From Pseudonocardia sp. MH-G8 (GTDB lineage Bacteria; Actinomycetota; Actinomycetes; Mycobacteriales; Pseudonocardiaceae), in the NCBI RefSeq assembly GCF_002262885.1, contig NZ_NKYF01000042.1, positions 1 through 64,000 on the forward strand: a stretch of DNA of 64,000 bases. Direction: 5' to 3'. Positions 1-7,850 of this stretch are shown one piece after another (the stretch's first letter is position 1; each line of letters opens with the position of its first letter). Both the position numbers and the translations under genes were made by a program. The notes beneath the pieces were generated by a model. That model saw nothing but the letters and a program-made list of their open reading frames with translations, did not search any database and was not told the DNA's origin.

Positions 1-441
1 CGATCACCGCGGACCGCGCCCCGACCGGCAGCAGCAGTCACAGGCGGACGATCATGATCGAAGATCGCCGACCGCCATGCGCCCATGCTCGAGGCAGCGC
101 GGGAGCGGCACGGCCGGGACCGATTCTGCAACGCCCGCCCCCTGCCGCCCATGTCCCGATCCTGCCGACCATGGCCGGAAACACGCCTCGAACCTGCCCG
201 ATGATCACCGATAGGGGCTGGATCGGGACCACCGCAAGGTGCGCGAGCACGCGGCAGCGACGGGCTCGTCCCGGACAGGCCTGGGCCCGCGCCGGGAACG
301 GCCGCCCACCCAGCCACGATATTCGGCAATTGCGCCAACCCGACCGCCCCGCCAACGAGCGAGAACAGGGAAAACCCGGCCGATCACATGGAAGGCCCAG
401 ACCTGGCGTGAGGCAGTGGCAGCGAGCCGGGAACGGCGCGC

Positions 442-569
442 CCACAGGAGATTCCACGACGACGTAGACGTGAGAGGGGTTGGATCTTCCTCGATTCCCT
501 GTCACGTCTATCTGATCATGAAAACGGGAATGTTCGGGGGAACGTGAGCGGCAATGATCGGCGAAAGTG
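442..569. repeat. direct repeat copy A with hairpin
   Basis: This copy matches 689-807: both start with CCACAGGA, pass through a stem beginning TAGACGTGAGAGGG, continue with GATCATGAAA and end with ATGATCGGCGAAAGTG. The hairpin arms are at 465-478 and 497-510 (left TAGACGTGA, right TCACGTCTA). The core AGACGTGAG...CTCACGTCT recurs in the large palindrome at 63224-63290, so this is probably a dispersed palindromic repeat. Confidence 0.7.
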
Positions 570-688
570 CCGTCGAGTTCGGAACAGCCTTGTGTCGGGA
601 ACGGCCGCTCGCCCGGTCATCCTGCCGGTGGGGGAACGCGCAGATGACCGAGGTATGGGGCAGTGGCCCCGGGCCGGGGACGGCGTAT

Positions 689-807
689 CCACAGGAAATT
701 TCATGACCATATAGACGTGAGAGGGCTGGATCTCAACCCCCTCACGTCTATCGGATCATGAAACGGGCGCGATAGCGGAGGGCAGGCTGCCATGATCGGC
801 GAAAGTG
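689..807. repeat. direct repeat copy B with hairpin
   Basis: Second copy of the element at 442-569. Its hairpin is better preserved: left arm from 712 (TAGACGTGAGAGGG) pairs with right arm ending at 750 (CCCCCTCACGTCTA), with a short loop containing GGATC. The sequence around the stem is shared with copy A, so duplication involved the whole unit and not just the palindrome. Confidence 0.7.
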
Positions 808-1148
808 GTGCGAGAGCGACAAATCTGACGCCCCCCACACCACTCCCGGCGATCATGACGGCGAGCCCGTGTGCGAGAAGTACGGGAGCGCGGCCACGAG
901 GGCCCTGGTGTACGCCTCGCTCACCACGCGGCCGCTACAGCGAGCCGGGCCCGCTGCGAGACCACGTCCTCGCCGTCGAACACTGCGACCGATGGGACGA
1001 CCCGCCGAACCCCGGGTGGCCCGCCGGGTTCGGGCCTTCGCCACGAACCCAGGGCGTCCCCTACCAGTCACTTCCGACGATCCGGACATTCGGGGTAAAG
1101 TCGGCGAGACCTGCATCACGGGTCGTCCTCCGAGAAGGGGTGGAGATC

Positions 1149-1505
1149 GTGCCGCCGCCCACGCCCGGCCCCGATGAACCACTGCCGCTGTCCGCCCACG
1201 AACGCGAGATCCTCGCCGGCATCGAGCAGGACCTCGACACCGACTCCCCCGCGCTCGCCCGGGCGATGGCGCAGCCGCTCACGAGCACCGTCCCGCTTCC
1301 GCGCCGCATGGTGCATGCGGGCTTCCTCGCCGCCGCGCTCTTCCTCGTGCTCGCGGTGACGGGCCTCGTCCCGGCCGTCGTGTGGGCGCTGCTCGCGGCC
1401 CTCGCCGCGATGGTCGTCATCCCGTGGGTGATGCTGCGCGCCTTCGAGCGGCTGGATCCGGGCCGCGACACCGATCGCGACCCCGGTCACAACACCGACC
1501 GCTAG
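1149..1505 (+). CDS. DUF3040 small membrane protein
   Basis: Predicted 118-residue protein. The N-terminal part holds the DUF3040 signature, PLSAHEREILAGIEQDL, followed by an acidic linker and two hydrophobic segments (about residues 55-75 and 78-96) of AALFLVLAVTG and LLAALAAMVVIP type, then a short charged tail rich in Asp and Arg. DUF3040 proteins are small actinobacterial inner-membrane proteins of unknown function. I chose the GTG at 1149 because AAGGGG lies 8 nt upstream; an in-frame GTG at 1140 is also possible. The frame stays open further upstream but loses family similarity there. It stands alone, between the repeat island and the permease operon. Confidence 0.75.
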   Translation: MPPPTPGPDEPLPLSAHEREILAGIEQDLDTDSPALARAMAQPLTSTVPLPRRMVHAGFLAAALFLVLAVTGLVPAVVWALLAALAAMVVIPWVMLRAFERLDPGRDTDRDPGHNTDR

Positions 1506-1613
1506 CGTCGCTCGACGGTGCGTCGCCCCGTCCCGCGGACGGCGAGATCATCAGAGGTGACCTATCCTCGTAGTGCCGCCGAACAGCGGATACAGGCAGG
1601 TCAGGAGAGCTCG

Positions 1614-1658
1614 GCAGTGGTGGTTGTGACAACCGCAGTGGTTGTGATGTTGCAGTGG
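1614..1658. repeat. three GCAGTGG repeats before permease start
   Basis: GCAGTGG occurs at 1614, 1635 and 1652, spaced 21 and 17 nt, with GGTTGTGACAACC (a short palindrome) between the first two. The last copy overlaps the GTG start region of the permease at 1655. The arrangement could be a multi-site operator or translational control element, but no regulator is identified. Confidence 0.35.
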
Positions 1659-3136
1659 TGACCAATTCGCGGCACGCCGCCGATGCGCAGCACAACGCGC
1701 ACGACCGGGGCCTGCGGCTGGAAAGCAACGGCATCAACGTCATCGGCGACAGCGAACGGAAGGGCACCCCTCGCCACCTGTTCTGGCCGTGGTTCGGGGC
1801 CAACATCTCCGTCTTCGGCCTGAGCTACGGGGCGTTCGCGCTCGGCTTCGGCATCTCCGTGCCCCAGGCCCTGATCGCGGGCGTGGTCGGGGTGGTCGTG
1901 TCGTTCCTGCTGTGCGGGTTCGTCGCGCTCGCCGGCAAGCGTGGGTCGGCGCCCACCATGGTGCTCTCGCGGGCCGCGTTCGGTGTGCGCGGCAACCGGC
2001 TGCCGTCCCTGATCTCCTGGCTGCTCACCGTGGGCTGGGAGACGGTGCTGACGATCCTCGCGACCCTGGCGACGGCCGCGGTGATCGAGCAGCTGGGCGG
2101 CAGCGCCGGCGCCGGCACCCACCTCGTCGCGCTCCTCGTGGTGGCCGCGCTCGTGATGGTGGCCGGCGTCATGGGATTCGACTTCATCATGCGGCTCCAG
2201 ACCGTCATCACGGTGATCACCGCCGTGCTCACGGCCGTCTACATCGCGCTGGTCGCGGACCGGATCGACTGGTCGGCGGTCTGGGCGGCCCCGTCCGGGT
2301 CGGTGCAGCAGGTCGTCGGCGCGGTGGTCTTCCTCGTCACGGGGTTCGGCCTGGGCTGGGTCAACCTGGCCGCGGACTACTCGCGCTACCTGCCGCGCAG
2401 CGCGTCCAGCCGCGGCGTCGTCGGGTGGACGACGTTCGGCGGGGCGCTGGCCCCAGTCGTCCTGCTGGCGTTCGGGCTGCTGCTGGCCGCCTCCTCGGTC
2501 GAGCTGTCCGAGGCCGTCGCGGCCGATCCGATCGGCGCGCTGGCCGCCGCGCTGCCCACCTGGTTCCTCGTGCCGTTCGCGCTGGTGGCGGTGCTCGGCC
2601 TGATCGGCGGCGCCGTCCTGGACATCTACTCGTCCGGGCTTGCCCTGCTCGCCACCGGCGTGCGCGTGCCGCGCTGGGTCGCGGCCCTGATCGACGGTGT
2701 GCTCATGGTCCTCGGCACGGTCTACGTCGTGTTCGTGGCCGAGGACTTCCTGAGCCAGTTCAACGCCTTCCTGATCACGCTCGGCGTGCCTGTCGCGGCC
2801 TGGTGCGGCGTCATGCTCGCCGACATCGCGCTGCGCCGCCGCGACTACGACGAGGCAGACCTCTACCGCCCGTCGGGCCGCTACGGCGACGTGCGGGCCC
2901 TCCCGATGGGCATCGTGCTCGCCTGCACGCTGCTCGGGTGGGGCCTGGTCACGAACGCGAACGCCGGCTGGGTGTCCTGGCAGGGCTACCTGCTCGCGCC
3001 GCTCGGGCTCGGCGGGCGCGACGGCGCCTGGGCCGGCGCCAACCTCGGTGTGCTCCTGGCGATCGCGCTCGCCTTCGCGGCCACGCTCCTCACCGGGCGC
3101 GAGGCCGTGCGGCAACAGGAGGCACGGATCCGGTGA
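1655..3136 (+). CDS. NCS1 family purine/cytosine permease
   Basis: 493-residue integral membrane protein of the nucleobase:cation symporter-1 family (Transp_cyt_pur, CodB/allantoin permease type), expected to import a purine, pyrimidine or related heterocycle with a cation. The conserved N-terminal block is visible, LESNGINVIGDSERKGTPRHLFWPWFGANIS, read as two adjoining pieces, then about twelve hydrophobic segments. Two GTG codons (1655, 1658) can start it and no good Shine-Dalgarno site is present. Its stop overlaps the start of the hydrolase gene by four bases (GTGA), so the two are translationally coupled. Substrate cannot be told from sequence; the neighbouring amidase-like hydrolase suggests a compound with a cleavable amide or carbamoyl group. 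Confidence 0.88.
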   Translation: MVTNSRHAADAQHNAHDRGLRLESNGINVIGDSERKGTPRHLFWPWFGANISVFGLSYGAFALGFGISVPQALIAGVVGVVVSFLLCGFVALAGKRGSAPTMVLSRAAFGVRGNRLPSLISWLLTVGWETVLTILATLATAAVIEQLGGSAGAGTHLVALLVVAALVMVAGVMGFDFIMRLQTVITVITAVLTAVYIALVADRIDWSAVWAAPSGSVQQVVGAVVFLVTGFGLGWVNLAADYSRYLPRSASSRGVVGWTTFGGALAPVVLLAFGLLLAASSVELSEAVAADPIGALAAALPTWFLVPFALVAVLGLIGGAVLDIYSSGLALLATGVRVPRWVAALIDGVLMVLGTVYVVFVAEDFLSQFNAFLITLGVPVAAWCGVMLADIALRRRDYDEADLYRPSGRYGDVRALPMGIVLACTLLGWGLVTNANAGWVSWQGYLLAPLGLGGRDGAWAGANLGVLLAIALAFAATLLTGREAVRQQEARIR

Positions 3137-3717
3137 CCGGTTCCTCGCCGACGACCGTCGGCCCCGACACCCACCACCTCGCCGTGATCGACATGCAGGT
3201 CGTCTTCGCCGACCCGGCGAGCGAGTGGGGTACCCCCGGCTTCGCGGCGATCCTGCCGCACGTCCAGGAGCTCGTCGCCGCACTGGCCCCGCAGGTGACG
3301 CTCACCCGGTTCGTCGCGCCGGCCACGCCCGAGGGCGCGTGGCGGGAGTACTACGCCCGCTGGCCGTTCGCACGGCAGCCGCCCGACGCGCCGCTCTACG
3401 ACCTGGTGCCCGGATTCCCGCCGGCCGCCGAGCGGGCGCCGACGGTCACCGCCACCACGTTCTCCAAGTGGGGCCCCGACCTGGCTGCGGCCGTCGGGTC
3501 GCGCACGCTCCTGCTCGCCGGGGTGTCCACGGACTGCTGCGTGCTCTCCACCGCCCTCGCCGCCGCCGACGCGGGTGTGCCCGTGCAGGTGGTCGCCGAC
3601 GCCTGTGCCGGCGTGGACGCCGCGAGCCACGCCGCGGCACTGCACGTCATGGACCTCTACGCTCCTCTCATCGAGGTGGTCGACATGGCCGCGGTGCGCG
3701 CGAAGGCCATCGGATGA
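3133..3717 (+). CDS. isochorismatase-like cysteine hydrolase
   Basis: 194 residues, the usual size for the isochorismatase/nicotinamidase superfamily. The catalytic triad can be read: Asp20 in VIDMQ, Lys112 in FSKWGPDL, and the nucleophile Cys136 in VSTDCCVLST. Members hydrolyse C-N bonds (nicotinamide, ureidoacrylate, N-carbamoylsarcosine) or isochorismate. GTG at 3133 overlaps the permease stop and the gene's own stop overlaps the next ATG, so it is the middle of a coupled trio. Inference: it processes what the NCS1 permease imports. A pyrimidine-derived ureido acid or nicotinamide-like amide are candidates; neither is proven. Confidence 0.87.
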   Translation: MTGSSPTTVGPDTHHLAVIDMQVVFADPASEWGTPGFAAILPHVQELVAALAPQVTLTRFVAPATPEGAWREYYARWPFARQPPDAPLYDLVPGFPPAAERAPTVTATTFSKWGPDLAAAVGSRTLLLAGVSTDCCVLSTALAAADAGVPVQVVADACAGVDAASHAAALHVMDLYAPLIEVVDMAAVRAKAIG

Positions 3718-4406
3718 CGGATCCGGCCGGCCCGACGTTCCGGGACAAGCTCGCGCCCCGGATGTTCCTGATCCTGCACGACCCGTTCACCGGCAAGGCA
3801 CTCGTGCGCGCGACCGCGGTGCGCCTCGCGGTCGCCGGTGCCGAGCTCGCCGAACTGGCGCTCGCGCGTCCCGACCGCGGCCAGCTCATCGCACTCGAGA
3901 ACGACCGCGTGGTCCTGGCCGGCACCCGGCCGCGGCGCCTCGACTACATCTCCTCCTTCGTCGTCGACAGCATCCGCAACCAGCCGGAGGCGCACCCGGC
4001 GATGACCTGGGCCGCCGCGCTCGCCGACCACGTTTTCGACCTCGTCGTCACGCAACTGATCACCGAGGGGATCGTGCAGCGCCAGCAGAGCGGGCTGTTC
4101 GGCCGGGCCTCGCGCCGCTTCCCGGCCGTCGACCTGCTCGCGGCGGCGGGCCCGCGGGTCCGGCTGGAGCACGCCCTGCGCTCGGACGACGCGTTGACCG
4201 AGGAGACGTCCGCCTGCGTGGCCGTGCTCGCGGCCGTCGGCGGTGAACGCACCCTCGACATCGACCGCGCCGCCCGCCGGCGGCTCACCGCCGCGGCCCG
4301 CCAGGCCCTCCCGCTCGACCTGCGCAGCCTCGTCACCGGCATCGAGGTCGCGCACGCTTCCGGCGAGTTGCCGCAGTCGCTGCGCCTGCGCACCAGCGAC
4401 AAGTAG
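3714..4406 (+). CDS. GPP34 (GOLPH3/VPS74-like) domain protein
   Basis: 230 residues with the GPP34 fold of eukaryotic Golgi phosphoprotein 3: the start MFLILHDPFTGKALV, a helical body AAELAELALARPDRGQL, and the C-terminal helix bundle with LLAAAGPRVRLEHAL. In eukaryotes these bind phosphoinositide and glycosyltransferases; in actinobacteria GPP34 proteins are common but unassigned. ATG at 3714 overlaps the previous stop (ATGA), so it is co-translated with permease and hydrolase, although no functional link is known. A short GC hairpin follows the stop at 4409-4425 and probably ends the transcript. Confidence 0.85.
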   Translation: MTDPAGPTFRDKLAPRMFLILHDPFTGKALVRATAVRLAVAGAELAELALARPDRGQLIALENDRVVLAGTRPRRLDYISSFVVDSIRNQPEAHPAMTWAAALADHVFDLVVTQLITEGIVQRQQSGLFGRASRRFPAVDLLAAAGPRVRLEHALRSDDALTEETSACVAVLAAVGGERTLDIDRAARRRLTAAARQALPLDLRSLVTGIEVAHASGELPQSLRLRTSDK

Positions 4407-4408
4407 CA

Positions 4409-4425
4409 GGCCCCAGGCCGGGGCC
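4409..4425. terminator. GC hairpin after GPP34 gene
   Basis: Arms GGCCCC (4409-4414) and GGGGCC (4420-4425) around a 5-nt loop, starting 3 nt after the stop codon at 4406. No T-run follows, as is common for actinobacterial terminators. Confidence 0.5.
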
Positions 4426-4471
4426 CGCACCAGGCCGGAGAGTCGTTCCGGCAGGATGTACGGCGGACAGG

Positions 4472-4487
4472 CGACGTTCGAACGTCG
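4472..4487. promoter_or_regulatory. 16-bp palindrome upstream of flippase gene
   Basis: CGACGTTCGAACGTCG is a perfect 16-bp palindrome 26 nt before the ATG at 4514, in the only space between the GPP34 gene and the fusion gene. It is a plausible operator for a dimeric repressor. It is not a LexA box, which in actinobacteria has the reverse arrangement with a spacer. Confidence 0.45.
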
Positions 4488-4513
4488 TCCATCTGCAGTT
4501 CACGGAGGTGTCG

Positions 4514-6829
4514 ATGCCAGGATCGCGGGTCGCGGCCCTGCTGAACGGGTGGCGGGCACCGCAGCACCGCGACGGGCTCGCCCTCGTCGTCAGCTCGGGG
4601 CTCTCGTCGGCCGTCGGGCTGTTGTACTGGGTGCTGGCCGCGCAGATGTTCCCGCCCGACGTGGTCGGTGTGAACGCGGCGGGGTTGTCGGCGCTGATGC
4701 TGGTGGGCGGCATCGCGCACCTGAACATGTCGCACGCGCTGCTGCGTTTCGTCCCGATCGCGGGCGCGGCGTCGCGGCGGCTGGTCGTGCTCGGCTACCT
4801 GGTCGCGGTCAGCGTGTCCGCCCTGGCGGGCACCGGGTTCGCCCTCGGCGCGATCTGGTGGGCACCCGAGCTCGTCGACGTCGCCGGCTACGGCGCGCTG
4901 GTCGGGTTCTTCGCCGTGAGCTGCCCGGTCTGGACCCTGTTCAGCCTCAAGGACTACATCCTCACGGCCGTCGGCAAGGCCACCGCCGTACCGGTGCAGA
5001 ACGTCGTGTTCTCGGTGCTCAAGATCGCCCTGCTCATCGCGGTCACGCTCGCGGCCGTCCCCGGCGGCATCGCGCTGTCCTGGGTGATCGCCACCGCCCT
5101 CGTCGTGCTGATGGCCAACGTCTGGCTGCTGGTGCGGCTGCTGCCGGCACACGGCGCGGCGACGGCGGACCGTGCGGTCCCGATCACCGTCGGGGCCGTC
5201 GGGCGGTTCCTCGGGGCCGACTACGTCGGCGCCCTTTTCTGGCAGGCCGCACTGATGGGCCTGCCGGTGCTCGTGCTCTCCCGGCTCGGTCCCGAGGCGG
5301 CTGCCGCCTACAACATGGTCTGGCAGTTCGGGATGGCGCTGTACCTCGTGCCCTCCGGCATGGGCCAGTCCATGATCGCGCACAACGCCGCCGATCCCGG
5401 GAAGGTGGAGAAGGCCCGCCGGGAGACCGTGCGCCGCGGTCTGATGCTCGTCGTGCCCGTCGCCCTCGTGCTCGCGCTCGGCGGGCAGTTCGTGCTGGCG
5501 CTGTTCGGCAAGCACTACACCGAGGCCGGCACCGGGGCGCTCGCCCTCGTCGCCCTCTCCGCCATCCCCAACGTGATCACCGGGTCCGCCACCAGCACGG
5601 CCCGGGTGCGCCAGCACCGGAGCGTGCAGTTCGGCGTGCCCACCGCGCTGTCCGTGCTGGCGATCGGGGTGTCCTGGACGCTGATGCCGCGGCTGGGCAT
5701 CCTCGCGGTCGGCCTCGGCTGGCTGATCGCCCAGTGCGTCGTCGCCTCCGTCGTGCTCGTCATGTACGCGCGGTGGCTGCCCGGCCCGCTCGCCGGCTGG
5801 GTGGACGCCCTGCACAACACCGCCCTCCTGCGCCGCGTCGGGTCCGACGGCCTGCGCCGCACCGGCGGCCCGGCCACCGCCGGTTGGGAGATCGGGGACC
5901 GCATGGGCGGCGGGTCGGAGACGGTGGTCGTCGCCGTCGGCCCGCCCGGGGAACGGCGCGCCCTGCTCAAGGCCGCCGACACCGCCCACGGCCAGCACGA
6001 GCTGCGCCAGCAGACCGCCGCGCTCGCCGCGTTGCACGCCGACCCGCGGCTGCAGCACTGGACCCCGCTGCTGCCGCGCGTGCTCGGCACCGCCGAGGTC
6101 GGCGACACCTACTGCAGCACCGAGTCGATGCTCCCCGGCGGGTCCGGGCCGGAGGCGCTCGCCGATCCCGCGCGACGCGTGCCGTTCCTGTCCAGCGCGG
6201 TCGCGGCGATCAGCGAGCTGCACCGCCGCACGGCCACGCTGCGACGGGTGGGCGACGCCGAGCTCGACCGCTGGGTGCACCGGCCGATGGCGGAGGTCTC
6301 CCGCGTGCTGCCCGCGTCGCTGCGGCCCGACGCGGACCGGCTGGCAACCGTGCTGGACCTCCGGCTGCGCGGGCAGACCGTGCCCGTCGGCTGGACGCAC
6401 GGCGACTACCTGCCGGTCAACCTCCTGGCCGCGCCGGACGGGCGGGTCAGCGCGATCGTCGACTGGTGCACGGCCGAGCCGGACGGCCTGCCCGTACTCG
6501 ACGTCGCGCTGTTCCTGGCGATGGCCCACGCCGAGGTCGAGGGCGACGAGCTCGGGCCGCTCGTCCTGCGGTGGGCCGCCCGCACGCCACCGCGCGAGGC
6601 CGAGACGCTCGCCCGCTGCCAGGCCGCACCCGGCGCGAGCATCGTCTCCCCCGAGGTGCTCGTGCTGCTCGGCTGGCTCCAGCACGTCAGCCAGTGCGTC
6701 GCCCGCTCGGACCGGATGGCGGCCAACCCGGTGTGGAACCGCCGCAACGTCCGCCCCGTCGTGCGCGAGGCGGCCGACCTGCTCGCGAGCGGCCCGGTGC
6801 CGCCCGCCCGCTCCCCGGTCCGGGCCTGA
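4514..6829 (+). CDS. polysaccharide flippase fused to APH-like kinase
   Basis: 771-residue protein with two parts. Residues 1 to about 425 form a multi-spanning membrane region of about twelve helices, like Wzx/MATE-type polysaccharide or lipid-linked oligosaccharide flippases. Residues about 450-760 form a cytosolic aminoglycoside-phosphotransferase-like kinase domain: Brenner-type loop HGDYLPVNLL with His629-Gly630-Asp631 and the metal-binding Asp650 in IVDWC. A Gly-rich segment GDRMGGGSETVVVAVG near the domain start would be the ATP loop, with LLKAAD as the probable lysine strand. GGAGG 5 nt before ATG 4514 sets the start (a GTG at 4508 lies inside that site). I know of no characterised protein with this architecture; the kinase may modify the exported lipid-linked sugar or gate export. 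Confidence 0.8.
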   Translation: MPGSRVAALLNGWRAPQHRDGLALVVSSGLSSAVGLLYWVLAAQMFPPDVVGVNAAGLSALMLVGGIAHLNMSHALLRFVPIAGAASRRLVVLGYLVAVSVSALAGTGFALGAIWWAPELVDVAGYGALVGFFAVSCPVWTLFSLKDYILTAVGKATAVPVQNVVFSVLKIALLIAVTLAAVPGGIALSWVIATALVVLMANVWLLVRLLPAHGAATADRAVPITVGAVGRFLGADYVGALFWQAALMGLPVLVLSRLGPEAAAAYNMVWQFGMALYLVPSGMGQSMIAHNAADPGKVEKARRETVRRGLMLVVPVALVLALGGQFVLALFGKHYTEAGTGALALVALSAIPNVITGSATSTARVRQHRSVQFGVPTALSVLAIGVSWTLMPRLGILAVGLGWLIAQCVVASVVLVMYARWLPGPLAGWVDALHNTALLRRVGSDGLRRTGGPATAGWEIGDRMGGGSETVVVAVGPPGERRALLKAADTAHGQHELRQQTAALAALHADPRLQHWTPLLPRVLGTAEVGDTYCSTESMLPGGSGPEALADPARRVPFLSSAVAAISELHRRTATLRRVGDAELDRWVHRPMAEVSRVLPASLRPDADRLATVLDLRLRGQTVPVGWTHGDYLPVNLLAAPDGRVSAIVDWCTAEPDGLPVLDVALFLAMAHAEVEGDELGPLVLRWAARTPPREAETLARCQAAPGASIVSPEVLVLLGWLQHVSQCVARSDRMAANPVWNRRNVRPVVREAADLLASGPVPPARSPVRA

Positions 6830-6868
6830 CCGGAACCCGTAGTCTGGCCAGCGGTCGAGGAGGGGCAG

Positions 6869-7150
6869 ATGCACGGGTACACCCACGACAAGGACGCCTA
6901 TCTCAAGCGCCTGCGGCGCGTGGAGGGCCAGGTCCGCGGGATCGCGAAGATGATCGACGACGATCAGTACTGCATCGATGTCCTCACCCAGGTCTCGGCA
7001 GCCACCAAGGCCCTCGAGGCCGTCGCCCTCGGGCTGCTCGACGAGCACCTGCGCCACTGCGTGGCCCAGGCGGCCGCGGAGGGCGGCCCGGTGGCGGAGG
7101 CGAAGCTCGCGGAGGCCAGCGCGGCCATCACCCGCCTCGTCAAATCCTGA
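6869..7150 (+). CDS. CsoR/FrmR-family metal-sensing repressor
   Basis: 93-residue all-helical regulator of the DUF156 family. Residues Cys35, His60 and Cys64 reproduce the 25/4 spacing of the Cu(I) site in Mycobacterium tuberculosis CsoR (Cys36, His61, Cys65), and the RLRRVEGQVRGI helix typical of the DNA-binding face is intact. A copper sensor is the best guess; persulfide sensors of the CstR type lack the histidine. No copper exporter or chaperone is adjacent, so its targets are elsewhere or it regulates itself. A convergent hairpin terminator (7156-7178) separates it from the TetR gene. Confidence 0.88.
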   Translation: MHGYTHDKDAYLKRLRRVEGQVRGIAKMIDDDQYCIDVLTQVSAATKALEAVALGLLDEHLRHCVAQAAAEGGPVAEAKLAEASAAITRLVKS

Positions 7151-7155
7151 TCGAG

Positions 7156-7178
7156 CCCTGATCGCAGGCTGATCAGGG
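7156..7178. terminator. bidirectional terminator hairpin
   Basis: CCCTGATC (7156-7163) and GATCAGGG (7171-7178) form a perfect 8-bp stem with a 7-nt loop, between two convergent genes; the right arm overlaps the TetR stop codon at 7173-7175. Confidence 0.6.
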
Positions 7179-7778
7179 CGCGCGCACCCCGTCCAGCATC
7201 CGTCGGATCGTGACGCCGCACTCGTCGCGCACGGTCCGGCGATCGGCCTCGGCCGCCTCCGCGATGGTGCGCCCGGCACCGCCGAGCAGGTGGAACACGA
7301 GGTGCGTGGCGGTGTGCGCCGGCACCGGGGCGAGCAGACCGGCGTCCCGCGCGGCCTGCAGGAACGCGTCGATGAGCGCGTAGGCGTACTTCCGCTCGTA
7401 CTCCATCCACCGCGTCCAGCCGAGCGCGATCGGCCCTTCCAGCCAGCACAGCCGCCCGTAGGGCGCCTCGCAGCACAGGTCGAGGAACGCGTCCAGCGCC
7501 GCCATGGCCGCCTCCCACGCGTCGGGCCGGCCGGTGGCCGCCGCCCCGACCTGGGCGGTCATCCGCTCCTCCAGCGCCTCGAACACCGCTTCGAACAGAG
7601 CCTGCTTGCTGTCGAAGTGGTGGTAGACCGCACCGCGGGTGACCTGCGTGGCGACGGCGATGTCGTCCAGCGAGGTCGCACCGAAACCGCGCTCGGCGAA
7701 CATCGTGGTGGCCGTCTCCAGCAGCGCGGCGCGCGTGGCCTCCGAGTACAGCTCCCGGCGGCTCTTCGGCCTTGACAT
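7173..7778 (-). CDS. TetR/AcrR family transcriptional regulator
   Basis: 201 residues. The N-terminal helix-turn-helix is clear: LLETATTMFAERGFGATSLD followed by DIAVATQVTRGAVYHHFDSK, the canonical TetR pattern. The C-terminal ligand domain contains a Trp/Tyr-rich stretch, WLEGPIALGWTRWMEYERKY, found in a subgroup of actinobacterial TetR proteins. ATG 7778 is close to a divergent small gene. The imperfect palindrome at 7793-7822 sits in the shared upstream region and is a likely operator for both directions. Effector unknown. Confidence 0.9.
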   Translation of the reverse strand: MSRPKSRRELYSEATRAALLETATTMFAERGFGATSLDDIAVATQVTRGAVYHHFDSKQALFEAVFEALEERMTAQVGAAATGRPDAWEAAMAALDAFLDLCCEAPYGRLCWLEGPIALGWTRWMEYERKYAYALIDAFLQAARDAGLLAPVPAHTATHLVFHLLGGAGRTIAEAAEADRRTVRDECGVTIRRMLDGVRAP

Positions 7779-7792
7779 GCACGGAGTCTACG

Positions 7793-7822
7793 ACATACTC
7801 AGAACACGTACGCAGTGTATGT
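7793..7822. promoter_or_regulatory. candidate TetR operator
   Basis: ACATAC (7793-7798) and GTATGT (7817-7822) face each other around an 18-nt centre containing ACACGTACGC. It is an AT-richer island in GC-rich DNA, 15 nt upstream of the TetR start and 29 nt before the start chosen for the divergent gene. Divergent TetR genes commonly autoregulate from such sites. Confidence 0.55.
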
Positions 7823-7850
7823 AACAATCGCAGCGCTGGAGACCGACGCC

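Larger units (their letters stand above)
1..1148. other. gene-free, repeat-bearing left edge
   Basis: No reading frame here has a family signature or a convincing ribosome site; those that exist are short, Arg/Pro/Ala-rich and conflict with each other. What can be seen is repeated DNA: a degenerate GGGAACGGC-like motif near 293, 429 and 596 with a weaker GGGGACGGC copy near 677, a 12-bp palindrome at 49-60, and a direct repeat of about 120 bp (442-569 and 689-807) whose two copies each carry a hairpin. I read it as an intergenic island of dispersed repeats. Confidence 0.6.

Noticed and set aside
49-60. Palindrome CGATCATGATCG at the left edge as an operator
   Set aside because: No gene is near it, and GATC-type palindromes occur often in this repeat-bearing region.
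1601-3283. Long minus-strand and other long frames opposite real genes
   Set aside because: High GC leaves alternate frames open; they are Arg/Gly/Pro/His-rich and lack any domain, while the opposite frame shows clear family motifs.
4472-4487. Possible LexA (SOS) box
   Set aside because: Actinobacterial LexA sites read TCGAAC-N4-GTTCGA; here GTTCGAAC is contiguous and inverted in order, and the gene is not a repair gene.
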